A stretch of 49,224 nt of DNA from Streptosporangiaceae bacterium (GCA_025964715.1 JAOPYH010000295.1:1-49224); one strand, 5' to 3'; positions 25,138-33,612 are shown, counted from the first letter of the stretch. Notes: generated from the sequence alone by a model not told the origin. A program made the numbers and translations.

Positions 25138-25791
25138 ATGACGTATTCGGTTGTGACGTACGGCTCTCTCGAGGTGTCCTTCACCGCTGAGCTGGACGGT
25201 GGGGGCACCTCGTTCGGGCAGGCCTACCTGCCCTTCGTCCAGCAGCATCTCGGCGCGGTGGACAACGTCTTCGAGTGGTGCGCGGGCCCGGGTTTCATCG
25301 GGTTCTCGCTGCTCGCCGCGGGTCTGTGCCGGTTCCTGGACCTGGGGGATGTGAACCCGGCGGCTGGAGCGGTGGTGGCTCGCACGGTCGAGGGAAACGG
25401 TCTCGGCGAGCGCGTGCACTTCCACGAATCCGACTGCTTCGACGAGGTTCCCCCGCACCTGCGCTGGGATCTCGTCGTGGGTAACCCCCCGCACATGAAC
25501 GTCCCCGCGGCGGCGTCCGAATACCAGCGCAGCCACTCCGCACTGATCTGGCAGGATCCGGCGTGGAGGGTACATCGACGTTTCTACCGCCAGGTCCGGG
25601 ACCGGATACGGCCCGGCGGCAGCGTCCTCATCCAGGAGAACCACCACTTCTCCGCACCCCAGGAGTTTCTGCAGATGATCGGCGACTCAGGCCTGGCCCT
25701 CGTCGGCGACCGTGAGTGCGGACGAGGCTGCGAGGACTACTACTTCATGTGGTCGAAACGCCCGGCGGCGCGATCCGCGGAGTCGTCATGA
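25138..25791 (+). CDS. Class I SAM-dependent methyltransferase with NPPH motif
   Basis: A 217-residue Rossmann-fold methyltransferase. Motif I is VFEWCAGPGFIGFSLLA (about 43-59); motif IV is WDLVVGNPPHMNVP (about 110-123). The NPP[FWYH] motif is that of enzymes methylating planar nitrogens (protein glutamine, adenine, guanine, as in PrmC/RsmC relatives). The segment DVNPAAGAVVARTVEGNGL fits motif II/III. ATG 25138 was chosen as the only in-frame ATG before the fold; a short AAGG lies upstream. The next gene overlaps by 4 bases (ATGA) and encodes a phosphatase resembling the polynucleotide 3'-phosphatase domain, so a nucleic-acid substrate is possible but unproved. Confidence 0.75.
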   Translation: MTYSVVTYGSLEVSFTAELDGGGTSFGQAYLPFVQQHLGAVDNVFEWCAGPGFIGFSLLAAGLCRFLDLGDVNPAAGAVVARTVEGNGLGERVHFHESDCFDEVPPHLRWDLVVGNPPHMNVPAAASEYQRSHSALIWQDPAWRVHRRFYRQVRDRIRPGGSVLIQENHHFSAPQEFLQMIGDSGLALVGDRECGRGCEDYYFMWSKRPAARSAESS

Positions 25792-26243
25792 ATGAGCCCG
25801 CACCGGACGGGCGGCGGCACCAGGCCTTCCTCGTCGATCTGGACGGGACCGTCGCGCTTCGGGACGAGACGGCACCCGGGTGCCGCAGTCCCTACGACTG
25901 GTCCAGGGTCGGTGAGGACCTTCCCAACGCCCCCGTCATCACCGTGGTACGGGCGCTGGCCGCCAGCGGCCACCCGATCGTGTACATGTCCGGCCGGTCG
26001 GACGAGTGCAGGGCGGCCACCGATGCGTGGATCGCCGAGCACGTCGGCGTAGAAGGCGAGGCACTGCACATGCGAGCCGCCGGGGACTATCGACCCGATC
26101 AGGTCGTGAAGCGTGAGTTGTACGAGCGCTGGGTCGAGCCGGCCTACAGGGTGGCCGCGGTCATCGACGACCGGGCGAAGGTGGTCCGGATGTGGCGGGG
26201 GCTGGGACTCACGGTGTTCCAGGTCGCCGAGGGTGACTTCTAA
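25788..26243 (+). CDS. HAD-superfamily phosphatase resembling the PNKP 3'-phosphatase domain
   Basis: A 151-residue stand-alone HAD phosphatase. Motif I is FLVDLDGTVA with Asp17/Asp19; motif II is YMSGRSDECRAATDAWI; later RPDQVVKRELYERW and motif III/IV VIDDRAKVVRMWRGLGLTVFQVAEGDF. This order and the GRSD segment match the phosphatase domain of T4-type polynucleotide kinase and phage/actinobacterial relatives. The substrate could be a 3'-phosphate on RNA or DNA or a small phosphoester. It is translationally coupled to the methyltransferase (start within its stop) and overlaps the convergent GNAT gene by 4 bases at the stop codons. The kinase and ligase domains of full Pnkp are absent. Confidence 0.75.
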   Translation: MNEPAPDGRRHQAFLVDLDGTVALRDETAPGCRSPYDWSRVGEDLPNAPVITVVRALAASGHPIVYMSGRSDECRAATDAWIAEHVGVEGEALHMRAAGDYRPDQVVKRELYERWVEPAYRVAAVIDDRAKVVRMWRGLGLTVFQVAEGDF

Positions 26244-27247
26244 CGGCCCGTCCCCGAGCCCCGCGGCAGATCCGCGGCGTCCGCCTGGTAGTCGCGGTAT
26301 TCACGCAGCGGCCGGAAGCCCAGCTCCTCGTTGACGGACAGCATGTGCACGTTGTCGTCGGCGTTGTCGGTCTCGATCTCGCGAATCTCCGGGCGCTCGG
26401 CACGCAACCAGTCCAGCATCGCCGCCTTCACCCAGATGCCCAGACGTCTGCCCCGGTGCGCGGGTACGACGGCCGTGTCGTACTGCGCCGCCCGTTTCAC
26501 CGCGCCGGCGGGCACCACCACCTCGGTGAATCCGGCCACCGTGCTTCCGCGCACAGCCGCGACCGTGTAGAGGTCGTCGCCACGCTTGGCGACCGTCTCG
26601 GCCATCTCGCGGAGACGGCCGGCGTCCCACCGGATCCGCTCGGTCGCCATCTCCCCGGCCGGCAGGTCCTCCATGGCCACCTTGGCCTTGGCGAGAGCAC
26701 CGGCGAGCTCCTCGGGCACCGTGCCCTTCCAGCGCACGAGCTGATAGCCGGCCGGCCCCGCGGCAAGGGTGGCGGCGAGCCAGTCCGCGTCCACGTCCTC
26801 GAGGTCGAGCAGCAGGCCGGCCAGCACGAGCACGCACCTGAAACCCTGGGCCTCCAGGAAGGGCACGGCCGGCGTGCCCGCCGTCGCCTGCGCCACCACG
26901 GTGTGCCCGCCGTGTGCGCGGACGGCGTCGGCCGCGACGCTGAGCAGGCGCGCGCCGATCCCCCTACGACGGTGGTCCGGGTGGACGAGCACGTCGATCT
27001 CGGCAGGCCGGCCCCCGCTGTGCTCCATGGGCAGGCGGAGATAGGAGACTCCCACGGTGGCGCCCGCGTCCATCGCCGACCAGAGCAGCAGCCGGGAGTT
27101 GAGCGGCGGCCTGGTCAGCCGGTCGGCGGTGTGCTCCAGGGCCTGGGGCGGTTCATCGGGGTGGTCGCACTCCTGGGCGGCCGCCACGACCGAGTGCCAC
27201 GCCCGGATCTGGGCGGCCGTCGGGGAGCCGACCGCGATGATGTCCAT
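26240..27247 (-). CDS. Tandem GNAT-family N-acetyltransferase
   Basis: A 335-residue protein with two GNAT folds. The first (about 45-150) has EIDVLVHPDHRRRGIGARLLSVA, a good acetyl-CoA pyrophosphate loop. The second (about 215-320) has YDTAVVPAHRGRRLGIWVKAAML and IETDNADDNVHMLSVNEELGF, the actinobacterial form where Asn-Met contacts stabilise the fold. The double arrangement resembles MshD (mycothiol synthase), but the second-domain pattern belongs to a broader group of uncharacterised tandem acetyltransferases, so I do not call it mshD. The stop codon shares bases with that of the convergent phosphatase gene. The upstream glycosyltransferase on the same strand is 144 bases away. Confidence 0.82.
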   Translation of the reverse strand: MDIIAVGSPTAAQIRAWHSVVAAAQECDHPDEPPQALEHTADRLTRPPLNSRLLLWSAMDAGATVGVSYLRLPMEHSGGRPAEIDVLVHPDHRRRGIGARLLSVAADAVRAHGGHTVVAQATAGTPAVPFLEAQGFRCVLVLAGLLLDLEDVDADWLAATLAAGPAGYQLVRWKGTVPEELAGALAKAKVAMEDLPAGEMATERIRWDAGRLREMAETVAKRGDDLYTVAAVRGSTVAGFTEVVVPAGAVKRAAQYDTAVVPAHRGRRLGIWVKAAMLDWLRAERPEIREIETDNADDNVHMLSVNEELGFRPLREYRDYQADAADLPRGSGTGR

Positions 27248-27391
27248 CCCGCTGTTTTACCGGTGATTGGCCGGTCCGCGCGAGGAATCTTGCCAGTCTC
27301 TACGGGGCCGACCGCGGCCACGACGGCCTCTGGGAGCCCCGGTGGAGCCGACTGGGCGGCCCGACGGCGATCAAGACGACGGCCCGCCGCG

Positions 27392-28711
27392 TCACGGGCG
27401 CAGTTCCGCGAGGAGGGCGTCCCACTGCGCGCCCACGACCGCGAGGTCATAGGCCTGGGCAGACCGCCGCGCCCGTTCGCCCAGCCTGAGTCGCAGGGCC
27501 TCGTCCTCGATCACCTCGGTCAGTGCGGCGGTCAGCGCGGCGACGTCCTCGGCCGGTACGAGGAGGCCGTCTTCGCGGTGCGTGATCAGCTCCGCGGGAC
27601 CCTGGGGGCAGTCGAAGGCCACGACCGCGAGTCCCTTGCTCATCGCCTCGATGATCACCATGGGCATGCCCTCGAAACGGGACGACAGGACGTACACGGA
27701 GGCGCCGGCGAGCTCCTGTCCGAATGTCGGTGTGCGCGCCTTGAGGATCACTCTGCCGTCGAGCCCCCGTGCGGCGATCATGGCCGCGAGCTCGTCGCGG
27801 CTCTGCCCGGAGCCGAAGATTCGCAGTATCCATCCGGGATGGGCCAAGGCCACCTCTTCGAATGCCTTGATGAGCAGGTCGAAGCCCTTCTGCCGGCTGA
27901 GCCGGCCGGCCGCGATAATGACCTTGCCGTCCCCCGCCGACATGCCCCCGCCCACGTCGGGCAGTGCGTTAGGGATGCGCACCACCCGCACCGCCGCACC
28001 GGCCAGCACCTCCTCATAGTCCGCCAGCGCCGCCCTCGTGAGCACGGACAGCACGGTGAGCCGGCCATAACGCCGCCGGATCGCACGGCGGATCTCAGCA
28101 CGGTAGGAGCCGAGGTTCATGTGGTCCTGGCCGATCGTCACCACGCCCGAGGGCGCGAGTTCGGCGGCGAGCAGGTTGAGCGACGGCCGGGTAGTGATCA
28201 GCACTCCGGCCCGCACGTCCCATATCCCGCGGGCGAGCCGGAGATCCGTCCAGAGCGAGAGGCTACGGAAGGACCCGTCCTCCACCGGGGTCAGGACGCT
28301 CGGGATCCGCGCGAGCAGGGCACGCAGGCGGCCGGGCGGCTCGGTCCGGTCGTCCAGGACTGTGACCGTGACCCCGTCGGGGATCGGGAAGAACGGTCGC
28401 TTGCGCCTCCGGATGAGGCTGACGATCTCGACGTCATGGTCCCGGGCCAGATGTCCCGCCAGATTCAGGACGGTCCGGATCGTCCCGCCCATCGCATACG
28501 CGTTCACCAGGAGGATGCGGATGGGGGCCGGCCCCTGCGGATCGGGGGCCGAGCGGGCCGGGCGTACCCAGCGCGTCGCTTTCAACAGCACCAGGACGAG
28601 ACGGCGAGTCGACCGGTGCAGCCACCGGATGATGACGCGCATCAGCAGGCCGAGACGGACCTCGCGGGCATGGCGCTGCGGATGGTCCGCCCGGCACCCC
28701 TGTGTGCTCAC
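27392..28711 (-). CDS. Glycosyltransferase family 4 (CapM/teichoic-type)
   Basis: A GT-B fold glycosyltransferase of 439 residues transferring a sugar from a nucleotide donor. The N-terminal domain begins at IRILLVNAYAMGGTIRTVLNLAGHLA (about 64-89), with the GG-type acceptor loop. The C-terminal donor site has IIAAGRLSRQKGFDLLIKAFEEV and the E-x7-E motif FEGMPMVIIEAMSKGLAVVAFDC. About 60 basic residues precede the fold and may bind the membrane surface. GTG 28711 follows GGGAAGGGC; a later ATG (residue 24) is possible. Family members of this length build cell-surface polymers such as capsule or teichuronic acid. It is alone apart from the GNAT gene downstream. Confidence 0.87.
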   Translation of the reverse strand: MSTQGCRADHPQRHAREVRLGLLMRVIIRWLHRSTRRLVLVLLKATRWVRPARSAPDPQGPAPIRILLVNAYAMGGTIRTVLNLAGHLARDHDVEIVSLIRRRKRPFFPIPDGVTVTVLDDRTEPPGRLRALLARIPSVLTPVEDGSFRSLSLWTDLRLARGIWDVRAGVLITTRPSLNLLAAELAPSGVVTIGQDHMNLGSYRAEIRRAIRRRYGRLTVLSVLTRAALADYEEVLAGAAVRVVRIPNALPDVGGGMSAGDGKVIIAAGRLSRQKGFDLLIKAFEEVALAHPGWILRIFGSGQSRDELAAMIAARGLDGRVILKARTPTFGQELAGASVYVLSSRFEGMPMVIIEAMSKGLAVVAFDCPQGPAELITHREDGLLVPAEDVAALTAALTEVIEDEALRLRLGERARRSAQAYDLAVVGAQWDALLAELRP

Positions 28712-28767
28712 CGCGCTTGCCCTTCCCCGACCGTGGCCCCCGCACGGTCGCGGGTCCGCATAGCGCG

Positions 28768-28809
28768 GGCGCCCGGTTCCGTGACTCCGGAGTCACGGAA
28801 CCGGGCGCC
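28768..28809. terminator. Perfect 42-nt palindrome
   Basis: The sequence is its own reverse complement over 42 bases: arm 28768-28788 (GGCGCCCGGTTCCGTGACTCC) is mirrored exactly by 28789-28809 with no spacer. It lies between the L,D-transpeptidase stop and the glycosyltransferase start, both on the minus strand, so it probably ends the transpeptidase transcript. There is no T-run. Confidence 0.6.
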
Positions 28810-28835
28810 GACATAGGTCGCTCCGGTATTACACC

Positions 28836-30188
28836 TCAGCTCGCGGCGGGAGCCGGCGTATTCGCAGAAGTGGTGGGCGAGCCGACGCCCGGGGACCCCG
28901 CCGGGGTCGTGACCGAGTGGCTGGGCGGCACCGAGGAGCCGCCGCCGGTCTCGACCGCCCGGTCGAAGGCGCTTCCCTTCACCCAGTCCTTCCACGGCAT
29001 CTGGTAGTAGCTCCAGCCGTTGTCCCAGCCCAGCTTCCGCGACGACCCCGTTACGATCACGACGTCACCGAGGTAGGCCCAGTTGAAGAACCACTCTGCG
29101 GAGGCCGGCGGAGAGTTCAGGCACCCATGGCTCACATTCTGGTGGCCCTGTGCCCACACGGTCGCGGCCATCGAATGGATGTACTCACCGCTGTTGGAGA
29201 TACGGACCGCGAACGGGATCTTCTCGTCGTATCCGCCGTGCGCCTTGTCCTTGGGGTCGACGCCCATCCACTGGGAGGTCATGCGCTCGACCCGGATCTT
29301 GGCCATCGTCAGGTGCACACCGCTGGTGGTCTGGTAGACGTCCACACCGTTGCGGATCATCCCGCCCTTGCCGGCACTGATGCCCCACGTCTTGATCACC
29401 TTGCCGTTCTTCTTGACGACGAGGCGATGGGTCTTGGTGCTGACCGTGATGATGTGGGAGTCCCCGATGGAGAACCGCCGTGTGACGTCGGTCATCCCGT
29501 ACGTGCCCTTGCCCGCCTTGACGCCGGCCAGGCGGGCGGCCACGGTGACCTTCTGGTTCGGCGCCCAGTAGGAGTTGCTCTTCGTACGGAAGATGACCTG
29601 CTGTCCGCTCACCCAGTTCCATGCGCCCACGGCCGGCTTGGTCGAGCGCACCGTGAGGGCTCCCTCGACGGCCTTACGGTCGCCCACCGGGCGGTCGAAG
29701 GTGATGGTGATCGGCATGCCGATCCCGACCTTCGCCCCCGGGCCGGGGGAAATGTCGCTGATGGCAAGGATGTTGGCGGCCTTGAGCGTGCGGAACCGGC
29801 TGCTCGCGGTGCTCGTCTTGCCCTTCGGGTTCTTGGCGGTCGCCGCGACCTCGTAGGCGGAACCGGGCAACAGCGACCGGGACTTCCAGGTCAGGCGGTC
29901 CGCGGACATGGTCCCCGCGATGGACTTGCCCTTGGCCGTCACCGTGACGCTGTCCAGCGTGCCCCCCGCGGCCTTGACGACGACGCCGTCCTCCGGCTTC
30001 ACCTTTCCGGCACCGTCGCCGGGGCTGATCGTCAACTGGGGCGCGGACACGTCAGGGTTGCCCCCGACCGTGATTCCGCCACCGCCTCCCCCGGAGCACG
30101 CCGCCGTGAACAGCAGCAGCGCTCCCGTCAAACCCGCGGCCGCCCGCACAGAACGCAGCGACCCTCCAGCGGTGAACTTCCGCCGCAC
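28836..30188 (-). CDS. L,D-transpeptidase lipoprotein with Ig-like domains
   Basis: Exported peptidoglycan cross-linking enzyme of 450 residues forming 3-3 links, related to mycobacterial LdtMt2. The start GTG 30188 follows GGAGG and gives a lipoprotein signal with lipobox LFTAAC (Cys31) and a Gly-rich linker. Two Ig-like domains follow (about 50-135 and 140-240: ITFDRPVGDRKAVEGALTV). The YkuD domain (about 245-390) ends in HSMAATVW and QNVSHGCLNSP, with catalytic Cys356 and the conserved histidines. A C-terminal aromatic segment (WDNGWSYYQMPW) and a Ser/Pro/Thr tail close the protein. It would be a beta-lactam-tolerant cross-linker, sensitive mainly to carbapenems (family knowledge). Confidence 0.92.
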   Translation of the reverse strand: MRRKFTAGGSLRSVRAAAGLTGALLLFTAACSGGGGGGITVGGNPDVSAPQLTISPGDGAGKVKPEDGVVVKAAGGTLDSVTVTAKGKSIAGTMSADRLTWKSRSLLPGSAYEVAATAKNPKGKTSTASSRFRTLKAANILAISDISPGPGAKVGIGMPITITFDRPVGDRKAVEGALTVRSTKPAVGAWNWVSGQQVIFRTKSNSYWAPNQKVTVAARLAGVKAGKGTYGMTDVTRRFSIGDSHIITVSTKTHRLVVKKNGKVIKTWGISAGKGGMIRNGVDVYQTTSGVHLTMAKIRVERMTSQWMGVDPKDKAHGGYDEKIPFAVRISNSGEYIHSMAATVWAQGHQNVSHGCLNSPPASAEWFFNWAYLGDVVIVTGSSRKLGWDNGWSYYQMPWKDWVKGSAFDRAVETGGGSSVPPSHSVTTPAGSPGVGSPTTSANTPAPAAS

Positions 30189-30224
30189 CGTCAACCTCCA
30201 CAAGAAACCCGCCCGATATTGCAA

Positions 30225-30243
30225 GACATTAGCGACAAATGTC
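30225..30243. promoter_or_regulatory. Small inverted repeat upstream of the L,D-transpeptidase
   Basis: GACATT-AGCGACA-AATGTC lies 37-55 bases upstream of the L,D-transpeptidase start, where a promoter would be. A second weak repeat, GTCG-TTGG-CGAC, overlaps its edge. It could be an operator; the arms are only 6 bp. Confidence 0.3.
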
Positions 30244-30304
30244 GTTGGCGACGTGTTCATTCCGATGATTGGCGATGAGTCGAGACCCAAGCGTTGCCTG
30301 GCGA

Positions 30305-30970
30305 TCAGGCCGCGGTTTCGGTGGTGACATGCCTCAGGCAGCGACGGAACCCGATCAGTGAGATCAGCACGGCGGCCGTGCCGAGCGCGGCCACCAGGGA
30401 CGTGCGGACCCACAGGTAGGTCCCGATCGACTCGTGGAAGAGCATCCAGAGGCTGATCAGGGCGTTGACCAGGAAGACCAGGGACCACAGCAGGGAAATG
30501 CGCAGGAAGAACTGCCGCACCCGGACATGCGCCAGAAAGGCCTCCGGCAACGGCACCATGTCCGTCGCGAGCTTCTGCGCGAGCGGCCGGCGCATCGGCA
30601 CCGAGGCGAGGAAGGTCATGCTGACCAGCAAGGTGCCGAGCGTGGGCTGCAGGAAATACACCACGGCGCTGCCGGTCGCGGCCGCCAGGACGGCGCGTAT
30701 CGTCACCCCGAGCGCCGCCAGCATCAGCATCCCCGAGACAGGGAGCCGGCGTGCCACGCGCCAGAGGATCCCCACGTAGACCCAGCTCACCGCCGCGATC
30801 AGCGCGCCGTTCAGTCCGAGCAGCACCAGCGCCGCGTAGAACACCGCCACCGGCGCGATGACGCCTTCAACGAAATGGGGCAGCGCGTGCCTGAGCATGG
30901 CGGTGAGCCGCGGCAGCTCGAAGCCGTTGTGGTCTGATCGTGACGAATTGACGGGTGTTGCGAGATCCAT
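30305..30970 (-). CDS. Membrane protein, VC0807-like family
   Basis: An integral membrane protein of about 221 residues with five or six hydrophobic segments (FVEGVIAPVAVFYAALVLLGL, ALIAAVSWVYVGILWRVARRLP, LMLAALGVTIRAVLA, SLLWSLVFLVNALISLWMLF, SLVAALGTAAVLISLIGF). The pattern WVYVGILWRVARRLPVSGMLML is typical of actinobacterial VC0807-like proteins, whose function is unknown. The start is uncertain: ATG 30970 gives MDLATPV, a further 30 codons are open upstream to GTG 31060, and an internal ATG just before the first helix is also possible; none has a convincing ribosome-binding site. It lies between a LysR gene and the L,D-transpeptidase, all on the minus strand. Confidence 0.65.
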   Translation of the reverse strand: MDLATPVNSSRSDHNGFELPRLTAMLRHALPHFVEGVIAPVAVFYAALVLLGLNGALIAAVSWVYVGILWRVARRLPVSGMLMLAALGVTIRAVLAAATGSAVVYFLQPTLGTLLVSMTFLASVPMRRPLAQKLATDMVPLPEAFLAHVRVRQFFLRISLLWSLVFLVNALISLWMLFHESIGTYLWVRTSLVAALGTAAVLISLIGFRRCLRHVTTETAA

Positions 30971-31067
30971 AGAGCAGGAGGTCCCAGGGTCGACGGACGG
31001 CGGTTCATCGGGACCGGACCCACGGTACGTGATATTCGCCAGTCGTTTGGGCCGAATCACAGCGGAA

Positions 31068-31988
31068 TCACGGGACGATCACGGCCCCGTCGCGAGCGGC
31101 AGCGTAGATGGCACGCAGCGTCACCGCGACCGAGGGCCTGCCCACGCTCGCCGCCCGGGTGACCGCGTACACGTCGCGGGCCAGGTCGCAGCCGGGGATC
31201 TCGCGCACGACCACGCCCTGGTGCCCCGCCTCGAGGGCCAGCGCCGGGATCGCCGCGATCCCGATCCCCCGGGCCACGAGGCTCAGGATGGTGTGCAGCC
31301 CCTCGAACTCCCAGGGCACGGGTAGTGCCCCGCCAACGAGGGCGAGCAGCCGGTCGACCGCCTGCCGGGACGGCTCCCCCGGAGGCGCGGCCATCCACGG
31401 CTCTGTTCGCAGGCCGCGCAGATCCACCGGCTTTCCCGGATCCGCCAGCGGGTGTCCGGCCGGCACGGCGAGGATCAGCGGATCGCGGCGCACGTGGAAG
31501 AAGCGCAGCGTCGCGGGGGCGTTGTCGGGCAGCCGCCCGCTCCAGTCGTCCACGAGCGCGATGTCCACCTCCCCGGCGCGGACCTGCCGCAGGCCGTCGT
31601 TCGGCCGGGTCTGCCGGAGCACGAAGGTCAGGTCAGGGTGGTCCCTGAGGCTCCGCGCCAGGGCGGGCGCGAAGGCCACGGCCGCGGTCGGGAAGGACGT
31701 GACCACCACCCGGCCGGAGGGCGCGTCCGACTGAGCCGAGAGCTCGGCCTCGGCGGCCTCGACCAAGGACAGGATCTCCTCGGCACGGGCGGCGAGCCTG
31801 CGCCCGGCGTCGGTCAGCTCGGCACTGCGGGCGGTGCGGTCGAGCAGGGGCATGCCCGCCTCGCGTTCCAGCGCGGCGAGCTGCTGGGAGACCGCCGAGG
31901 GCGTGTATCCGAAGGCCATGGCCGTGCCCGCGATGCTGCCGCGACGGGCGAACTCACAGAGCAGGCGGAGCCTGCGCAGGTCGAGCAT
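31068..31988 (-). CDS. LysR-family transcriptional regulator
   Basis: A 306-residue LysR regulator. The N-terminal winged helix is LRRLRLLCEFARRGSIAGTAMAFGYTPSAVSQQLAALEREAG (about 4-45), followed by LLDRTARSAELTDAGRRL and a two-lobed effector-binding domain (VVVTSFPTAAVAFAPALARSL; GEVDIALVDDW; LTFVLRQTRPND). It is divergent from an aminotransferase gene (157 bases) and so is its probable regulator. A perfect T-N11-A palindrome, the classical LysR box, covers the start codon region, suggesting autoregulation and a very short or absent leader. Downstream on the same strand are the VC0807-like gene and the L,D-transpeptidase. Confidence 0.9.
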   Translation of the reverse strand: MLDLRRLRLLCEFARRGSIAGTAMAFGYTPSAVSQQLAALEREAGMPLLDRTARSAELTDAGRRLAARAEEILSLVEAAEAELSAQSDAPSGRVVVTSFPTAAVAFAPALARSLRDHPDLTFVLRQTRPNDGLRQVRAGEVDIALVDDWSGRLPDNAPATLRFFHVRRDPLILAVPAGHPLADPGKPVDLRGLRTEPWMAAPPGEPSRQAVDRLLALVGGALPVPWEFEGLHTILSLVARGIGIAAIPALALEAGHQGVVVREIPGCDLARDVYAVTRAASVGRPSVAVTLRAIYAAARDGAVIVP

Positions 31989-32000
31989 AAGACGATCTTA
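31988..32000. promoter_or_regulatory. LysR box (T-N11-A) at the start of the LysR gene
   Basis: TAAGA-CGA-TCTTA is a perfect palindrome of the T-N11-A form bound by LysR-type regulators. It overlaps the first base of the LysR start codon and lies 145 bases before the aminotransferase gene. Confidence 0.5.
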
Positions 32001-32144
32001 CGGTCACCATCGGGGAGACTCGCTTGTGATGATGCTCCGCACGGGGCGAAAATGGATCAAGATCAATTGCTGCTCTCACGCCTGCCGCGCCAGACGCGCG
32101 CTCGTCAGCACTCTCTCCCGATGACGCACAATCTTGGAGCCCTC

Positions 32145-33509
32145 ATGTCCGTGTCGAGCCGGTCCGGCGACACGAGCCTCCCCATACTTCGTCCCCGGCG
32201 AGCCACGGTGTCCGCGACGCTGGCCGCGAACGAGGCCCTGGCCCGCAAGCGCCGGGAGGGCATACCCGTGCTGCCCCTGGCGTTCGGCGAGGCCGGCCTT
32301 CCGGTTCACCCCGCGCTGCGCCGGGAACTGGCCGGGGCGGTCCAGCACAACGCCTACGGGCCCGTCGCCGGGGCGGCCGTGCTCCGTACCGCCTCGGCCG
32401 GCTACTGGAGCCGGCGCGGGTTGCCGACGGACCCCTGTCTCATGGTCTGCGGGCCGGGAAGCAAGGCGCTCCTGTTCGGGCTGGTGCTGACCCTCGGCGG
32501 CGACGTGGCCATGCCGCGGCCCAGCTGGGTCAGCTATGCCGCGCAGGCCGGTCTGGCCGGCGCGGGCGCGGTCTTCGTGCCGACGCCGCCCGGAGAAGGC
32601 GGCGTGCCCGATCCCGAGGCGCTCGCCGACGAGGTCGTACGGGCGCGGGCCGAGGGTCGGGATCTCCGCACGGTCGTGGTCACGATCCCGGACAACCCGA
32701 CCGGCACCATGGCCAGGCCCGACACCGTGCGCCGGCTGTGCGAGGTCGCCAGGGACAACGGGCTGGTGATCATCTCCGACGAGATCTACCGGGACCTCGT
32801 CCACGACCCCGGCCGGGCGATCCCCACCCCGGCGGCGTTCGCCCCCGAGCGGACGGTCGTCACGACGGCCCTGAGCAAGAACCTCGCCCTGGGCGGGTGG
32901 CGGCTCGGCGTCGCCAGGCTGCCCGACAGCCCGTTCGGCCACGCCCTCCGCGACGAGCTCCTCGGCGTCGTGAGTGAGATCTGGTCCAGCGCGCCCGCTC
33001 CGATCCAGCACGCGGCGGCCTACGCGTTCACCGAACCGCCGGAGCTCGTCGAGCACATCGCCCGCAGCAGGCGCCTGCACGCGGGTGTCGCGAGAGCCGT
33101 GGCGGACTGTTTCGCCGATGCCGGGGCCTGCGTGCCGCAGCCGGAAGCCGGTTTCTACGTCTACCCGGACCTGGCGCCGCTGCGGGATCACCTCGCGGCC
33201 GAGTACGACGTCCGGACCGGCGCGGGCCTGAGCGGGCTGCTGCTGGACCGCTACGGCGTCGGGGTCCTCCCGGGCAGCGCCTTCGGCGAACCCGCGGAGG
33301 CTCTCCGGCTCCGGGTCGCCACCAGCCTGCTCTACGGCGACACCGACGAGGAGCGGCTGACCGCGCTCAGCACACCCCACCCGGAGGAACTACCCTGGAT
33401 CGCCGCCGCTCTGGGCCGGCTGCGCGAGGTGCTGGCCGACCTCACGGGCACCGGCCAGGCCGGCGGAGCCGCTCCGGTACCCGTGCCACGCCCCGGCACG
33501 AGGGCCTGA
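32145..33509 (+). CDS. Pyridoxal-phosphate aminotransferase, class I/II
   Basis: A fold-type I aminotransferase of 454 residues. Substrate entry is LPLAFGEAGLPVHPALRREL and NAYGPVAGAAVLRTASAGYW; the cofactor site is VVVTIPDNPTGTMARPD (NPTG) and VIISDEIYRDLV; the Schiff-base lysine lies in TTALSKNLALGGWRLG; the carboxylate-binding Arg is near the C-terminus in LRLRVATSLLYG. ATG 32145 with GGAG upstream is preferred to ATG 32121. The C-terminal 40 residues extend past the normal fold. It is divergent from the LysR gene, the likely regulator. Amino donor and acceptor are unknown; the sequence resembles aspartate/aromatic-type transaminases. Confidence 0.88.
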   Translation: MSVSSRSGDTSLPILRPRRATVSATLAANEALARKRREGIPVLPLAFGEAGLPVHPALRRELAGAVQHNAYGPVAGAAVLRTASAGYWSRRGLPTDPCLMVCGPGSKALLFGLVLTLGGDVAMPRPSWVSYAAQAGLAGAGAVFVPTPPGEGGVPDPEALADEVVRARAEGRDLRTVVVTIPDNPTGTMARPDTVRRLCEVARDNGLVIISDEIYRDLVHDPGRAIPTPAAFAPERTVVTTALSKNLALGGWRLGVARLPDSPFGHALRDELLGVVSEIWSSAPAPIQHAAAYAFTEPPELVEHIARSRRLHAGVARAVADCFADAGACVPQPEAGFYVYPDLAPLRDHLAAEYDVRTGAGLSGLLLDRYGVGVLPGSAFGEPAEALRLRVATSLLYGDTDEERLTALSTPHPEELPWIAAALGRLREVLADLTGTGQAGGAAPVPVPRPGTRA

Positions 33510-33594
33510 CCGCCCGAACCGGCGTAGGTCCGCATGGCGCCGGTGGGGTAACCTCCTACGCCGCAGGTTGTATACAGCGCGTATCACCCCTGGT

Positions 33595-33612
33595 CGGAGC
33601 AGGGATGCTCCG
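33595..33612. promoter_or_regulatory. Inverted repeat upstream of the hypothetical gene
   Basis: CGGAGCA-GGGA-TGCTCCG, with 7-bp arms, lies about 72 bases before the gene at 33684. It may be an operator or a weak terminator of the aminotransferase gene 86 bases upstream. Nothing else is evident in 33510-33683. Confidence 0.3.

Noticed and set aside
26345-28816. A very long open frame on the plus strand (over 800 codons) across the GNAT and glycosyltransferase genes
   Set aside because: It is antisense to two recognised genes; its translation is low-complexity His/Arg/Gly/Asp-rich with no family pattern, as expected for shadow frames in high-GC DNA.
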